A DNA stretch of 64,000 nucleotides from Paenibacillus sp. sptzw28. Its GTDB lineage: Bacteria; Bacillota; Bacilli; Paenibacillales; Paenibacillaceae. Below the pieces are notes generated by a model, which made no database searches, had not been told where the DNA came from, and saw only the letters and a list, made by a program, of their open reading frames with translations. The stretch is taken from assembly GCF_019550795.1 (NCBI RefSeq), contig NZ_CP080545.1, positions 5,933,501 to 5,997,500 on the forward strand. The letters run 5' to 3'. Positions 25,945-34,135 of the stretch are shown here, piece by piece; the first letter of the stretch is position 1, and every line of letters starts with the position of its first letter. The position numbers were made by a program, and so were the translations under genes.

Positions 25945-26603
25945 GTTTCTTCCTCCTCATTAACTCGTGTATTCTTCTCCTTAGACTCCCCGGAATCGTT
26001 GTCAGAGACCGCGAAACGCGGCTCGTCGATTTGCAAGCCTAATGCAGAGAAGTAGTACCACTTCGTATCGTCTCTGCCCTCCTTATCCTCCATCTCGCTT
26101 AACTCATCGATCAGGCTGCGGAAGCGGACAAGCCAGTCCGTAAATTGGTCTTCCCTGACGCGTATTTCGGCCTGCAGCGTTATACGTGGGCGTCGGTCCG
26201 GATTTTCATCGTTTTTCTGAAAAGCTTCCTCCGGCGCTGAAATAACGCGAAGCCGCGCCCGATTCAACACCTCAAGCATGCTTTGCCTGTAGTAGTCGCC
26301 CACTTCCACGGCATACGGAAGCAGGTCCTCCGCGGGCCTGAAGCTGTAGGCTACCGAACGGTAAAATTTCTGAATGATGCCGTTCTTGGCTTCCGTGCGG
26401 ATCACCTTAATAAAACCGAATTTCTCAAGCTCATTTAAATGATAGTGGATCTTGGCGCGGGGGATCTCCAGGCCTTGCGCAATTTGCTGACCGGTGTAAG
26501 AACCCTCGATAAGCATATTCAGTATTTTGATGCGAAACGGGTCGCTGAGCGCCTTCAGCTGGTCGTAATCGGTAATAATAAAGTACTGTTGCATTTCATT
26601 CAC
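25941..26603 (-). CDS. ArsR-type winged-helix transcriptional regulator
   Basis: A 220-residue regulator with an N-terminal winged helix: KALSDPFRIKILNMLIEG, then GLEIPRAKIHYHLNELEKFGFI. This pattern is the 'HTH_20/ArsR' type with YHL in the recognition helix. Residues 90-220 form a charged C-terminal region with a conserved-looking ITLQAEIRVREDQF segment, not a classical metal site. The start is either GTG 26603 or ATG 26594; AGGA is closer than usual to the first and a little far from the second. A promoter fits at 26645-26673. Confidence 0.78.
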   Translation of the reverse strand: MNEMQQYFIITDYDQLKALSDPFRIKILNMLIEGSYTGQQIAQGLEIPRAKIHYHLNELEKFGFIKVIRTEAKNGIIQKFYRSVAYSFRPAEDLLPYAVEVGDYYRQSMLEVLNRARLRVISAPEEAFQKNDENPDRRPRITLQAEIRVREDQFTDWLVRFRSLIDELSEMEDKEGRDDTKWYYFSALGLQIDEPRFAVSDNDSGESKEKNTRVNEEEET

Positions 26604-26644
26604 ACATCCTATTCATTTTACACGGTCAAATTTATTTACTCATA

Positions 26645-26673
26645 TAATAAAATGTGACGGTAGATATTGTCAA
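26645..26673 (-). promoter_or_regulatory. Candidate SigA promoter of the ArsR unit
   Basis: On the minus strand TTGACA (26668-26673) is followed at 17-19 bases by TTATTA/TATTAT. It lies about 50 bases before the regulator start. Confidence 0.45.
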
Positions 26674-26713
26674 TCCCAATTATTTCACTTGCCGCTCAAA
26701 GCTTATATAAAAA

Positions 26714-26744
26714 GAGAACATCTCCCGGCATGGGCTATGTTCTC
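26714..26744 (-). terminator. Terminator downstream of the kinase-like gene
   Basis: An eight-pair GAGAACAT/ATGTTCTC stem with an inner CCC/GGG pairing, followed on the minus strand by TTTTTAT. Confidence 0.65.
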
Positions 26745-26845
26745 CAGATTGTATCTCAATTGTAAATGAAAGCACATTTCAGCATACAGCATTTATATAG
26801 GTCTTCTCCGATGTCGGCCCCTTGGACGAATTCACTTGGTCAGGA

Positions 26846-27433
26846 CTAGTCTCTCTCCACCAAATCGCGCTGCAGGTAGCCTTCTAATACATTAGTGATT
26901 TCAAACACCGTATGAGCCAAATCGTAATTTTCGAAGGCATGCTCGCACTTCGACTGGTAGGCCATGTCGGTCTCGTAATGACTAAGGCGATCCGCGATGA
27001 TATCCTCGCTCTGGCCCTCTTCTCTTTGCCGTTCTTCGACCGTCTGCCGGTCGGCGTAAATGAACAACCGGATAACATGGTCCCCGTACGTTTGCTTTAA
27101 TATCTCCGCGCCCTCTGGATTAAGGATCAGATAGATGCATCCATTGTTCTGGAAGCTGCGGCTGATGTCGTTCTCCCGCAGGCCGTAACGATTGCCGCTG
27201 ATGGTAACGCTTTCGATGAAATCGCAGCTGGCATCGAGCGCCTCGTACAATTCGGGAGTGATGAAATGGTAATCCTGGCCGTTAACTTCCCCCGGTCTCG
27301 GCTTGCGAGTCGCATAAGAGAGCACCTTCGTAAGACCAAGAGTAGAGCCGACGCTGTCCGCAATCGTCTTACGTCCGGAGCCGTCCGGCCCTGTAAATAC
27401 GAAAATGAGTTCGCGATCCTTCAGTTCAACCAT
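26846..27433 (-). CDS. Guanylate kinase-like protein
   Basis: A 195-residue protein with a P-loop GPDGSGRKT and the GMP-binding motif YATRKPRPGEVNGQDYHF, then NRYGL. These are the signatures of guanylate kinase (GMP to GDP). The usual length is about 205 residues. The housekeeping gmk normally sits beside rpoZ and yicC-like genes, so this isolated copy is probably a paralogue; the P-loop departs from the usual GPSGxGK(S/T). AAGGAGG precedes the ATG. It may have taken on a specialised role. Confidence 0.75.
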   Translation of the reverse strand: MVELKDRELIFVFTGPDGSGRKTIADSVGSTLGLTKVLSYATRKPRPGEVNGQDYHFITPELYEALDASCDFIESVTISGNRYGLRENDISRSFQNNGCIYLILNPEGAEILKQTYGDHVIRLFIYADRQTVEERQREEGQSEDIIADRLSHYETDMAYQSKCEHAFENYDLAHTVFEITNVLEGYLQRDLVERD

Positions 27434-27685
27434 CTTCTCAACCTCCTTCTATAGTCTTATTATAAACAAATTGGTTAAAATCGGCAATAATCCTTCATTT
27501 TTGTGAATAAAAATTAATTTTACTAATAATTTCGCTTGTTTTCGCAGTTTTTCGCAATGGTACATGCTTGAAAAAGGCCAAACTCTCGGCGAATCCTTAT
27601 CAAAGCCAGACATTCATCGCTGCTTAGACGAATACGATGTAAGAGATGCAATGGGCAGTAAGCAATAACCCTAAGGAGGAAAACA

Positions 27686-28993
27686 ATGCAAATTCACGTT
27701 GTAGAGTCAGGTCAGTCGCTGTTTCGAATTGCTCAAACCTACGACATACCTGTCAGTGATATTACGGAAGCCAATGAAATATCCCCGGCTGATACGCTCG
27801 TTGTCGGACAGGCTCTCGTCATACCGATCGTCGGCCGGTATTATTGGGTGCAGCCGGGAGACACTTTGACCTCTATCGCACAACGATTCGGTACCACCGT
27901 AGCGACCTTGGCATCCGTTAACAGGCTGGATCCCGGCGGAATCTTGAGCGTCGGCTTACGCCTCTACATACCGCCGGTACCCAAGCGCAGTGCGGAAATT
28001 AACGCTTACATCGAACCGCGGGGAACCACAGTATCGGCTGCCCTCATCCAATCGGCGAGAGAGGCGGCGCCTCATCTGACCTACCTTGCTCCATTCAGCT
28101 TCCGGATCAATCGCGACGGAACATTGACAGCGCCGCCGCTCGGTAATCTGCGGACAATTGCAGAGCAGAACAACGTTACCCTGATGATGGTCGTCACCAA
28201 TCTGGAAGAGGATCAATTCAGCGCCGAGCTGGGGCGGATTATTCTGACTGACGAGCAGATTCAGAACCGGCTGCTGGATACCATCATCGAAACGGCCAAC
28301 CGGCTTAATTTTCGCGATATTCATTTCGATATTGAGCATTTGCGCCCGGAGGACAGAGCAGCGTACAACCGCTTTCTGCGCAAAGCGGCGGCCCGCATTC
28401 ATCAACAAGGATTCTTGATGTCCACTGCCCTGGCACCCAAAACAAGCGCAACTCAGGTAGGCGAATGGTACGAGGCTCACGATTATAAGGCCCATGGGGA
28501 AATCGCCGATTTCGTCGTCATCATGACGTATGAGTGGGGCTACAGCGGTGGACCGCCTATGGCGGTATCGCCAATCGGTCCGGTAAGGGATGTCCTGGAA
28601 TATGCGATCAGCGAAATGCCCGCTTCCAAGATCATGATGGGTCAAAATCTGTACGGCTACGACTGGACATTGCCTTATGTCCCCGGCGGCCCCTATGCGA
28701 GAGCGCTCAGTCCGCAGCAAGCCATCGCTCTTGCACGCACTCGCAATGCGAGGATCGAATACGATACCGAGGCGCAGGCTCCGTTCTTCCGGTATTGGGA
28801 TGATAACCGCAAAGAACATATCGTCTGGTTCGAGGACGCCCGTTCGATCCAGGCCAAGTTCAATTTGCTCAAGGAGCTCGGCTTACGCGGGATCAGCTAC
28901 TGGAAGCTTGGCCTCAGCTTCCCGCAGAACTGGCTGCTCATCGACGACAATTTCAATGTCGTGAAGCGTCCGGCGGCGGCCGGGCAGTCCTGA
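27686..28993 (+). CDS. LysM-GH18 peptidoglycan hydrolase, SleL/YaaH type
   Basis: A 435-residue protein with two N-terminal LysM domains (residues 2-47, HVVESGQSLFRIAQTYDI; 52-96, YWVQPGDTLTSIAQRFG) and a GH18 catalytic domain. The DxE motif is FRDIHFDIEHL with E216 as the likely acid. No secretion signal is present, as for SleL/YaaH spore-coat enzymes, which hydrolyse cortex peptidoglycan during germination. CTAAGGAGG precedes the ATG. It is monocistronic with its own terminator. Confidence 0.87.
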   Translation: MQIHVVESGQSLFRIAQTYDIPVSDITEANEISPADTLVVGQALVIPIVGRYYWVQPGDTLTSIAQRFGTTVATLASVNRLDPGGILSVGLRLYIPPVPKRSAEINAYIEPRGTTVSAALIQSAREAAPHLTYLAPFSFRINRDGTLTAPPLGNLRTIAEQNNVTLMMVVTNLEEDQFSAELGRIILTDEQIQNRLLDTIIETANRLNFRDIHFDIEHLRPEDRAAYNRFLRKAAARIHQQGFLMSTALAPKTSATQVGEWYEAHDYKAHGEIADFVVIMTYEWGYSGGPPMAVSPIGPVRDVLEYAISEMPASKIMMGQNLYGYDWTLPYVPGGPYARALSPQQAIALARTRNARIEYDTEAQAPFFRYWDDNRKEHIVWFEDARSIQAKFNLLKELGLRGISYWKLGLSFPQNWLLIDDNFNVVKRPAAAGQS

Positions 28994-29010
28994 TCCTTCC
29001 CACAGCCAAG

Positions 29011-29035
29011 AAAGGGACCCTTCGCGGGTCCCTTT
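29011..29035 (+). terminator. Terminator of the LysM-GH18 gene
   Basis: A ten-pair AAAGGGACCC/GGGTCCCTTT stem with a small TTCGC loop, 17 bases after the stop. Confidence 0.85.
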
Positions 29036-29403
29036 ATCTGTTCGCATGCTTACGCTTCAATCTCCCCGAATGAATGTGCTTACATTTGAACTCATATCAA
29101 CTATAGCTTCCGCAATTATTAAATTGGATGTTTGTTTTTCAACCGTGTATTTATTAAGAAGTTCATTGGTTTCGGCCTCGTCTGGTCATGCCCGGCGGTT
29201 ACGCGGCCGGTGGCATTAGATCTGGTCTAGGGTATGAAATCGGCGGTTATCTTTTGTACCGCGCGGCCTCAAGTCGCATGCCTTCCCCGCCTAAAGCCCA
29301 GAAGCAAAAACCGCCGCAGGACCGTTTTGCGAGAATCCCCTGTGCTCTAGAATAAAGCTATAGAAACGACGAATGATGAATGATTTGAAGGGAGATTTAA
29401 GCG
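29036..29403. other. Intergenic region without a convincing gene
   Basis: Between the terminator and pspC I find only a Gly-rich short frame (29188-29355, YAAGGIRSGLGYEIGGYLL) without a ribosome site. It could be a relic. The pspC ribosome site AAGGGAG lies at the right edge. Confidence 0.4.
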
Positions 29404-29637
29404 ATGAACAAATTATATCGCTCCAGAACGGACAGCAAGGTCTCGGGCTTATGCGGCGGGATCGGCCAGTACCTCGGCATCGATTCAACAATAGTGAGGC
29501 TGCTCATGATCGTACTCGCTGTGTTCAGCTTGGGAACCATCGTGCTGATTTACTTGGTCGCCAGCGTCATTGTTCCCAAGGCGCCCTACGAGGAATTCGC
29601 AGGTTATGATCCGTTTCGATTCAACCATTACAATTAG
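29404..29637 (+). CDS. PspC-domain membrane protein
   Basis: A 77-residue protein with the PspC signature (KLYRSRTDSKVSGLCGGIGQYL, shortened here to its key residues KVSGLCGG) and one strong membrane segment (LLMIVLAVFSLGTIVLIYLV). PspC proteins sense envelope stress and recruit PspA. GGGAG precedes the ATG. It lies 41 bases before pspA, the natural partner. Confidence 0.88.
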   Translation: MNKLYRSRTDSKVSGLCGGIGQYLGIDSTIVRLLMIVLAVFSLGTIVLIYLVASVIVPKAPYEEFAGYDPFRFNHYN

Positions 29638-29678
29638 CTCAGCCGTCAACAAACCGACATAACAAAGGAGAATGAACA

Positions 29679-30380
29679 ATGGGAGTATTAAACAGACTTA
29701 TCGATATGACGAAAGCAGCCGTAAACGAGCTGATGGATAAGCTTGAAGATCCGGCGATGATGTTGAACCATTATGTACGCAATATGCAGGGTGAAATCGA
29801 TGCGGCGCAGGCCGAGCTTCATAAGCAGGAGGCCATGGTTCGAGGATTTCAGCAGCAATCGGAGGAAGCGGCGCGTCTTGCCGATCTGTACGACGCGAAA
29901 GCGCTGGAGGCGATGGCTGCCGGTTATGAGGCGAGCGCCCGGGAGGCCCTTGCGGCAAAGCTGCATTACGCCGAGAAATCGCGCGAATATAGCGCCTGGC
30001 TCGAGAGCGCGAAGTCCCGAATCGCCGAGCTGACGCGCCGGATCGAAGAGGCCAAAGCGGAGCTGTCCGTCATGCAGAAGAAGCGCGACGAGCTCATTAC
30101 CCGCGTGCAGCAAACGGCGGCTAAAACCCATCAAGCGATGCCCAGCTTCAGCTGCGGCTTTGATGAAGGATCGGCGTCGCGCGGGTTTCAGCGCATGGAA
30201 GAGAAGATTCTGCAGTGGGAAGCTCATGCCGAGCTGAGAAGAACGCCTTACGGTTATAACTATGCTGGCGCTCCGGCAGCAGCCGGCACTGTTTCCGAGC
30301 AAGCTGCCGATCCATCGAAGGAAGCTCTGATCAATGAGCAGCTGGAGCAGCTGCGTAAACGGATGCCTGCAGCGGAATAA
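29679..30380 (+). CDS. PspA/IM30 envelope-stress protein
   Basis: A 233-residue, almost wholly helical protein. It starts MGVLNRLIDMTKAAVNELM with the PspA/Vipp1 features DPAMMLNHYVRNM and long coiled-coil stretches (residues 30-160). A Tyr/Gly/Ala-rich tail follows. PspA/IM30 proteins coat and repair the cytoplasmic membrane. AAAGGAG precedes the ATG. The tail TPYGYNYAGAPAAAG is unusual for the family. Confidence 0.87.
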   Translation: MGVLNRLIDMTKAAVNELMDKLEDPAMMLNHYVRNMQGEIDAAQAELHKQEAMVRGFQQQSEEAARLADLYDAKALEAMAAGYEASAREALAAKLHYAEKSREYSAWLESAKSRIAELTRRIEEAKAELSVMQKKRDELITRVQQTAAKTHQAMPSFSCGFDEGSASRGFQRMEEKILQWEAHAELRRTPYGYNYAGAPAAAGTVSEQAADPSKEALINEQLEQLRKRMPAAE

Positions 30381-30432
30381 AGTCGCAGCAAATCCGTTCC
30401 CGGTGGAATGCATATACCTCTCATATAAAGAA

Positions 30433-30460
30433 AACGAGCGTGAGGATTCTCACGCTCGTT
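30433..30460. terminator. Bidirectional terminator
   Basis: A 12-pair stem AACGAGCGTGAG/CTCACGCTCGTT with a GATT loop, followed by TCTTT. It serves pspA and possibly the convergent gene at 30521. Confidence 0.85.
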
Positions 30461-30520
30461 TCTTTATGCCGTTAAAAGTACCCACCGGGATCAACAATTT
30501 GCAGCATCAATGCCGTCAAA

Positions 30521-31012
30521 TCATTGCGTGAATCCTTCTTCCCGCAAGTACTCCTCGGCTTCTTCATAAGTTTCAAAAACCATTTCCAGATTAAGGCCCG
30601 CGTAAATGTACCACAAGCCGTCCTCAAGTCTAAGGTCCAGCGATTGACTATCCGGACCGGTCCATCTCGCGCCCTGTCCGTCGTCGCTCCGGGCTGCTTT
30701 CTTTCTTTTGCTTATCGCGGGCGCCTCCGGAACTTTAATGGATAGCGAACGGATCGACTCGCCAATCAGCTCACGCAGAGCATCCGCGTCCAATTCACGG
30801 ATGTTGACGAAGCCCTTCTCGTCGGTCTCATACCCCCGCAGCAGCCCTGCATAAACGAAGCCATTGCCGTTCGGGTGCAGATGAAAGACAACGATCTTCT
30901 TATCGTGTGCGCTTTCTTCATAATGGAAGTTGACGCGTCCAAGCGAAACGTCCCGCCGCTGCAGCTCGGGAAAAGTCTCGATAATCGCAAGCTTTTGTTC
31001 AAAACTAAGCAT
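30521..31012 (-). CDS. Hypothetical protein with a DNA/nucleoprotein-like helix-strand pattern
   Basis: A 163-residue cytoplasmic protein of no family I recognise. It contains FHYEESAHDKKIVVFHLHPNG, shortened to its key VVFHLHPNGNGFVYAG, then a Lys/Arg-rich hinge (SKRKKAAR), and a C-terminal part WYIYAGLNLEMVFETYEEAEEYL. The start ATG at 31012 has CGGAGG five bases upstream; the ATG eight codons earlier has none. It is convergent with pspA. Confidence 0.6.
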   Translation of the reverse strand: MLSFEQKLAIIETFPELQRRDVSLGRVNFHYEESAHDKKIVVFHLHPNGNGFVYAGLLRGYETDEKGFVNIRELDADALRELIGESIRSLSIKVPEAPAISKRKKAARSDDGQGARWTGPDSQSLDLRLEDGLWYIYAGLNLEMVFETYEEAEEYLREEGFTQ

Positions 31013-31105
31013 CAATGCCTCCGCGGTATAGTTCATTTTTGCTGGTGATTATATCATACCGCTTGCTTGCGATACAAATTTAATATGTCGGCGGCAAAAG
31101 AAAAA

Positions 31106-31154
31106 GGCCGCCCCTCTGACCAACCTGCAGGTCAGTATCCGAATGGGGACAGCC
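31106..31154 (-). terminator. Terminator of the YtrA-type operon
   Basis: A GGCCGCCCC/GGGGACAGCC outer stem holding a perfect inner CTGACC-type hairpin, followed on the minus strand by TTTTTCTTTT. Confidence 0.65.
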
Positions 31155-31164
31155 TTCGTATATA

Positions 31165-31845
31165 TCAGGCAGTCGCTTTACGAAGCAGTAAATAGGAAGT
31201 CAATGCATATACGGCAACTGGTGGAATCAACCACAGAGCAAGCCCGAATGCATTTTGATCCGCCACCCATATCCATATATTGTCCCACCAACCCAAGAAC
31301 GTAATCGAATACCCTGCAATTGTGAAGATGAGAAATGACCCAATTGAGAACACATACATGCCGAGCCGGCCAAACCGCCGGTGGACGCTGGATATGGCGA
31401 ACCCGAGATAATAGGCGTGCAGCAATAAAATAAAGAAGATGAACAGATTCTGGGGAGCCGAACCATCACTCAAATAAGGAAGGTTGAAAAAATGCAGCTC
31501 AGTGCTCCACGCATCCGTCCATTTCTCAATGAGCGATAAGATGAGCAGCAGAATCGCCGTGGCCGCACTGGCCAGTACAATCATCGAGGCCGTTCCGATA
31601 TAAAAATCCTTTCGACGCACACTCAGACCGAGTGCAAAAGGGAAGGTTTGCGTCAAGGTGAGAATACCGGCGACAAGCATATATATCAGAATCGAGAAAA
31701 GTCCGCCTGTATATATCGGTTCTTCAGTTAGCGAGCCGATTATCAGATTCACCAGAAAGCTGGACATTAAAATGATCGAAGGAATATAGAACCACATCCA
31801 CTTGTCGCGAAGATGCATTTGTAATACGCCTGCCGCTCGATTCAT
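31165..31845 (-). CDS. ABC transporter membrane subunit (Ytr-like)
   Basis: A 226-residue protein with six hydrophobic segments (for example FYIPSIILMSSFLVNLIIG and GLSVRRKDFYIGTASMIVLA). It lacks an importer EAA loop and fits ABC-2-type permeases. Its start overlaps the ATPase stop by four bases. With the ATPase and the GntR regulator it resembles the B. subtilis ytr locus, which responds to cell-wall antibiotics. Confidence 0.7.
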   Translation of the reverse strand: MNRAAGVLQMHLRDKWMWFYIPSIILMSSFLVNLIIGSLTEEPIYTGGLFSILIYMLVAGILTLTQTFPFALGLSVRRKDFYIGTASMIVLASAATAILLLILSLIEKWTDAWSTELHFFNLPYLSDGSAPQNLFIFFILLLHAYYLGFAISSVHRRFGRLGMYVFSIGSFLIFTIAGYSITFLGWWDNIWIWVADQNAFGLALWLIPPVAVYALTSYLLLRKATA

Positions 31846-32738
31846 CGTACATTCGCCGCCTTTCTTTCGGAATTTCCGTTCGTCAGATGGACGATCAGCT
31901 GCTGCAAGGATACCGGAGCGATCTCCAGACCCAGCAATTCGGCTTCCTTCCGGTCCAGCGCATCCAAATTCCCCATAACGGTAATTGAAGCCATTCCACC
32001 AAGCAGTGAGCGGTCAATGATGTCTTTGCCAGCTGTGAAGGAATCAACCTTGGGTGCCGACCCCATAACAGTAAACGCCCGGCTGCGAAGCGCTTCGGCG
32101 TCCTCGTTCATGATCAGCCTGCCGTTATCAATGACTATGACATGCTCCAAGATCCGGCTAACCTCATCGATCAGATGTGTCGACAGAAGGACGGTTCGCG
32201 GATGCTCCGCATAATCTTCGATCAAACGGTCGTAAAACAAGCTTCTGGCCACGGCATCAAGACCCAAGTAGGGTTCATCGAAAATAGTAAGCGGCGATCG
32301 GCTGGCGAGACCGACGATAATCCCGACCGAGGAGAGCATTCCTCTGGACAGCTTCTTCATTTTGCGCTTGAGCGGAAGCCGAAACTCATCAGCCAGCGAA
32401 TATGCAAGGTCCCGCTCCCAGTTGGGAAATAAAATTGCGGACGTCTCAAGCACGTCAACAACGCGAAAGCTGTCCGGATACTTCTGGCTTTCTTTGATGA
32501 AGCATATCCGGCTGAGTACACGGTTATTCTCATATGGGTTTTCGCCAAACACCTTCAGCTCTCCGCTTGTGGCAAACAGCTGTGCCGTGAGCATATGCAT
32601 GATTGTCGTCTTACCTGCGCCGTTTCTACCGAGCAAGCCGTAAATTTTATCCGGCTCCAGTGTAAAGCTGACCTCATTCACCGCAGCTGCACTTCCGTAT
32701 GACTTAGTTAACCGGGTCACTTCGACAACACTATTCAT
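31842..32738 (-). CDS. ABC transporter ATP-binding subunit (YtrB-like)
   Basis: A 298-residue ATPase. Walker A is GRNGAGKTT, the signature motif is LSRGM (LSGGQ variant), Walker B is LTIFDEP and the switch His is in STHLIDE. Residues 215-298 form an extra C-terminal domain, as in YtrB/exporter-type ATPases. It overlaps its neighbours by four bases on both sides, giving tight translational coupling. Confidence 0.88.
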   Translation of the reverse strand: MNSVVEVTRLTKSYGSAAAVNEVSFTLEPDKIYGLLGRNGAGKTTIMHMLTAQLFATSGELKVFGENPYENNRVLSRICFIKESQKYPDSFRVVDVLETSAILFPNWERDLAYSLADEFRLPLKRKMKKLSRGMLSSVGIIVGLASRSPLTIFDEPYLGLDAVARSLFYDRLIEDYAEHPRTVLLSTHLIDEVSRILEHVIVIDNGRLIMNEDAEALRSRAFTVMGSAPKVDSFTAGKDIIDRSLLGGMASITVMGNLDALDRKEAELLGLEIAPVSLQQLIVHLTNGNSERKAANVR

Positions 32739-33106
32739 TGTGATGTATCCCCTCTCTTGATCATATCCGTCAATTGTTCCGCCGTGATCCCGAGCTTCTT
32801 GGATTCGCGGATCATCGTCACGACATACTGCTCGAAAAACAGCTCTTTCCTTTTCTCCATCAATTCCGCCCGGGCGCCCTCCGCCACAAACATGCCAATC
32901 CCTCGCTTTTTGTACAAAATACCTTGATCCACGAGCAAATTCACGCCTTTAGCCGCCGTAGCCGGATTGATCTGGTAGAAGGCTGCAAATTGAGTCGTCG
33001 AAGGAACCTGCGATTCCTCCGGCAAAATCCCTTCAATGATGTCATCCTCGATCCGTTCGGCAATTTGCATGAAAATCGGGCGTCCTTCATCGATAACTAA
33101 TCCCAT
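32735..33106 (-). CDS. YtrA-subfamily GntR repressor
   Basis: A 123-residue regulator with a GntR winged helix (RIEDDIIEGILPEESQVPST, then FAAFYQINPATAAKGVNLLVDQGIL) and only a short C-terminal helix pair, the mark of the YtrA subfamily. It probably represses its own operon through the palindrome at 33125-33146. The ATG at 33106 is preceded by GGTGG; GTG 33112 is the alternative. Confidence 0.88.
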   Translation of the reverse strand: MGLVIDEGRPIFMQIAERIEDDIIEGILPEESQVPSTTQFAAFYQINPATAAKGVNLLVDQGILYKKRGIGMFVAEGARAELMEKRKELFFEQYVVTMIRESKKLGITAEQLTDMIKRGDTSQ

Positions 33107-33124
33107 CACCACACCACCACATTG

Positions 33125-33146
33125 GTTAGTTACTTGTGTAACTAAC
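33125..33146. promoter_or_regulatory. Operator of the YtrA-type regulator
   Basis: GTTAGTTAC and GTAACTAAC, nine-base perfect arms separated by TTGT. It overlaps the -10 element and the predicted start site, so binding should block transcription. Confidence 0.75.
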
Positions 33147-33173
33147 TATATAACCGTTCAGAATCTTTGTCAA
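33145..33173 (-). promoter_or_regulatory. SigA promoter of the YtrA-type operon
   Basis: On the minus strand, TTGACA (33168-33173), a 17-base spacer and TATAGT (33145-33150). The -35 and spacing are consensus. Confidence 0.8.
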
Positions 33174-33297
33174 CAATTATTTTCCCTTTTTTCTCCATCT
33201 CAGTTGGCTGTTGGTATTTATGCCTTATAAGCCGTTTTCCCAGCAATTATTTGGGGTAAACTAATACAATCCCAATACGATGAAGGCGGCGAATCAC

Positions 33298-33513
33298 ATG
33301 AGTAAGGATCAAACGGAACATGACGAAAATAACGAAATATATAACGATACCTCCAATACAGATGCAGGAATTAATACGCCGAAGGAACGCGAAGATTCCA
33401 GTCCGTTGGATATGGTCAGCGGCGCCGTAAAGGAGATGGTTGATAACGTACAGCGGGCGTTCGGAGGCGATCCGCAGCCGGATAATAAGGAAACGGACTC
33501 CTATAAAAGATAG
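33298..33513 (+). CDS. Small acidic hypothetical protein
   Basis: A 71-residue, very hydrophilic, Asp/Asn/Glu-rich protein (SKDQTEHDENNEIYND) with a short helix DMVSGAVKEMVDNVQRAFGG. It is probably disordered; such small proteins are common in spore formers. The ATG at 33298 has AAGGCGG nine bases upstream, better than the ATG at 33280. Monocistronic. Confidence 0.5.
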   Translation: MSKDQTEHDENNEIYNDTSNTDAGINTPKEREDSSPLDMVSGAVKEMVDNVQRAFGGDPQPDNKETDSYKR

Positions 33514-33592
33514 AATCCTTCGCATGAAGGAACGAAGCTATCGAGACGGAAACGGCTAGTGCCTACCTTGCAGCCGAATTGTTTCAAAAAAA

Positions 33593-33631
33593 AACCAGCT
33601 GCGGCAACAAAATCGCTGCACGCTGCTGGTT
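33593..33631. terminator. Bidirectional terminator
   Basis: AACCAGC/GCTGGTT arms with inner GC pairing; A-runs on the left and a T-run on the right. It serves the convergent genes at 33298 and 33650. Confidence 0.7.
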
Positions 33632-33649
33632 TTTTGGTATGAGCGGTCT

Positions 33650-34135
33650 CTACAAGGGATTCACCCGCACCGCCGCTTGTTTGCCGCTTACCTGTATGCC
33701 CGTATCCTTCTTGCCGGAGGCGGCCAGATGCTTCAGCATCCGTTCCAGCAGTTCTTTAGCCTTCGGCCCCTCTTTACCCTGCAGGCGGATAACGAGCTGC
33801 ACGGCATTCCCTGATGCCAGCAGCTTCTCGCACTGCCGCAGCTTCGTATCATAATCGTGTTCTTCAATATTCGCCGTAAGCCGAATCTCCTTCACCTTGG
33901 CGGGCTGATCTTTCCTTTGAGCTTCCCGCTTCTCCGCTAAGGAGTTCTGCTTGGCCGCTCCCCTGCTTATCAGCTTGCACGGAGGGGGGCTGCTCATCAG
34001 TGAGGTGCACACGAGGTCCACCTTCAGTTTTTTGGCCAGCGCGAGCGCCTCGCTTGTCGGCACAACTCCCAGATCCTCTCCGTTCAATCCGGTTAATAGA
34101 ACCTCCGACGCTTTGATTTTCTCATTAAGAATCAC
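33650..34135 (-). CDS. Translation initiation factor IF-3 paralogue
   Basis: A 161-residue protein with both IF-3 domains: N-terminal ILNEKIKASEVLLTG and LGVVPTSEALALAKKL; C-terminal KEIRLTANIEEHDYDTKLRQ. Housekeeping IF-3 has PPVxRIMDYGKFRxE at the hinge; here it reads PPPCKLISRGAAKQN, losing the Tyr/Phe residues. The usual rpmI-rplT neighbours are absent. The GTG start overlaps the LacI stop (GTGA) and has GGAGG nine bases ahead, so it is coupled to that regulator. It may modulate initiation or anti-association under some condition, or bind another RNA. Confidence 0.8.
   Translation of the reverse strand: MILNEKIKASEVLLTGLNGEDLGVVPTSEALALAKKLKVDLVCTSLMSSPPPCKLISRGAAKQNSLAEKREAQRKDQPAKVKEIRLTANIEEHDYDTKLRQCEKLLASGNAVQLVIRLQGKEGPKAKELLERMLKHLAASGKKDTGIQVSGKQAAVRVNPL

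Noticed and set aside
27564..27668. 34-codon ORF before the LysM-GH18 gene
   Set aside because: No ribosome site and no recognisable motif; more likely chance or a relic.
29188..29355. 55-codon Gly-rich ORF
   Set aside because: No ribosome site; protein-like text may come from a decayed gene, so it is only noted in the gap entry.
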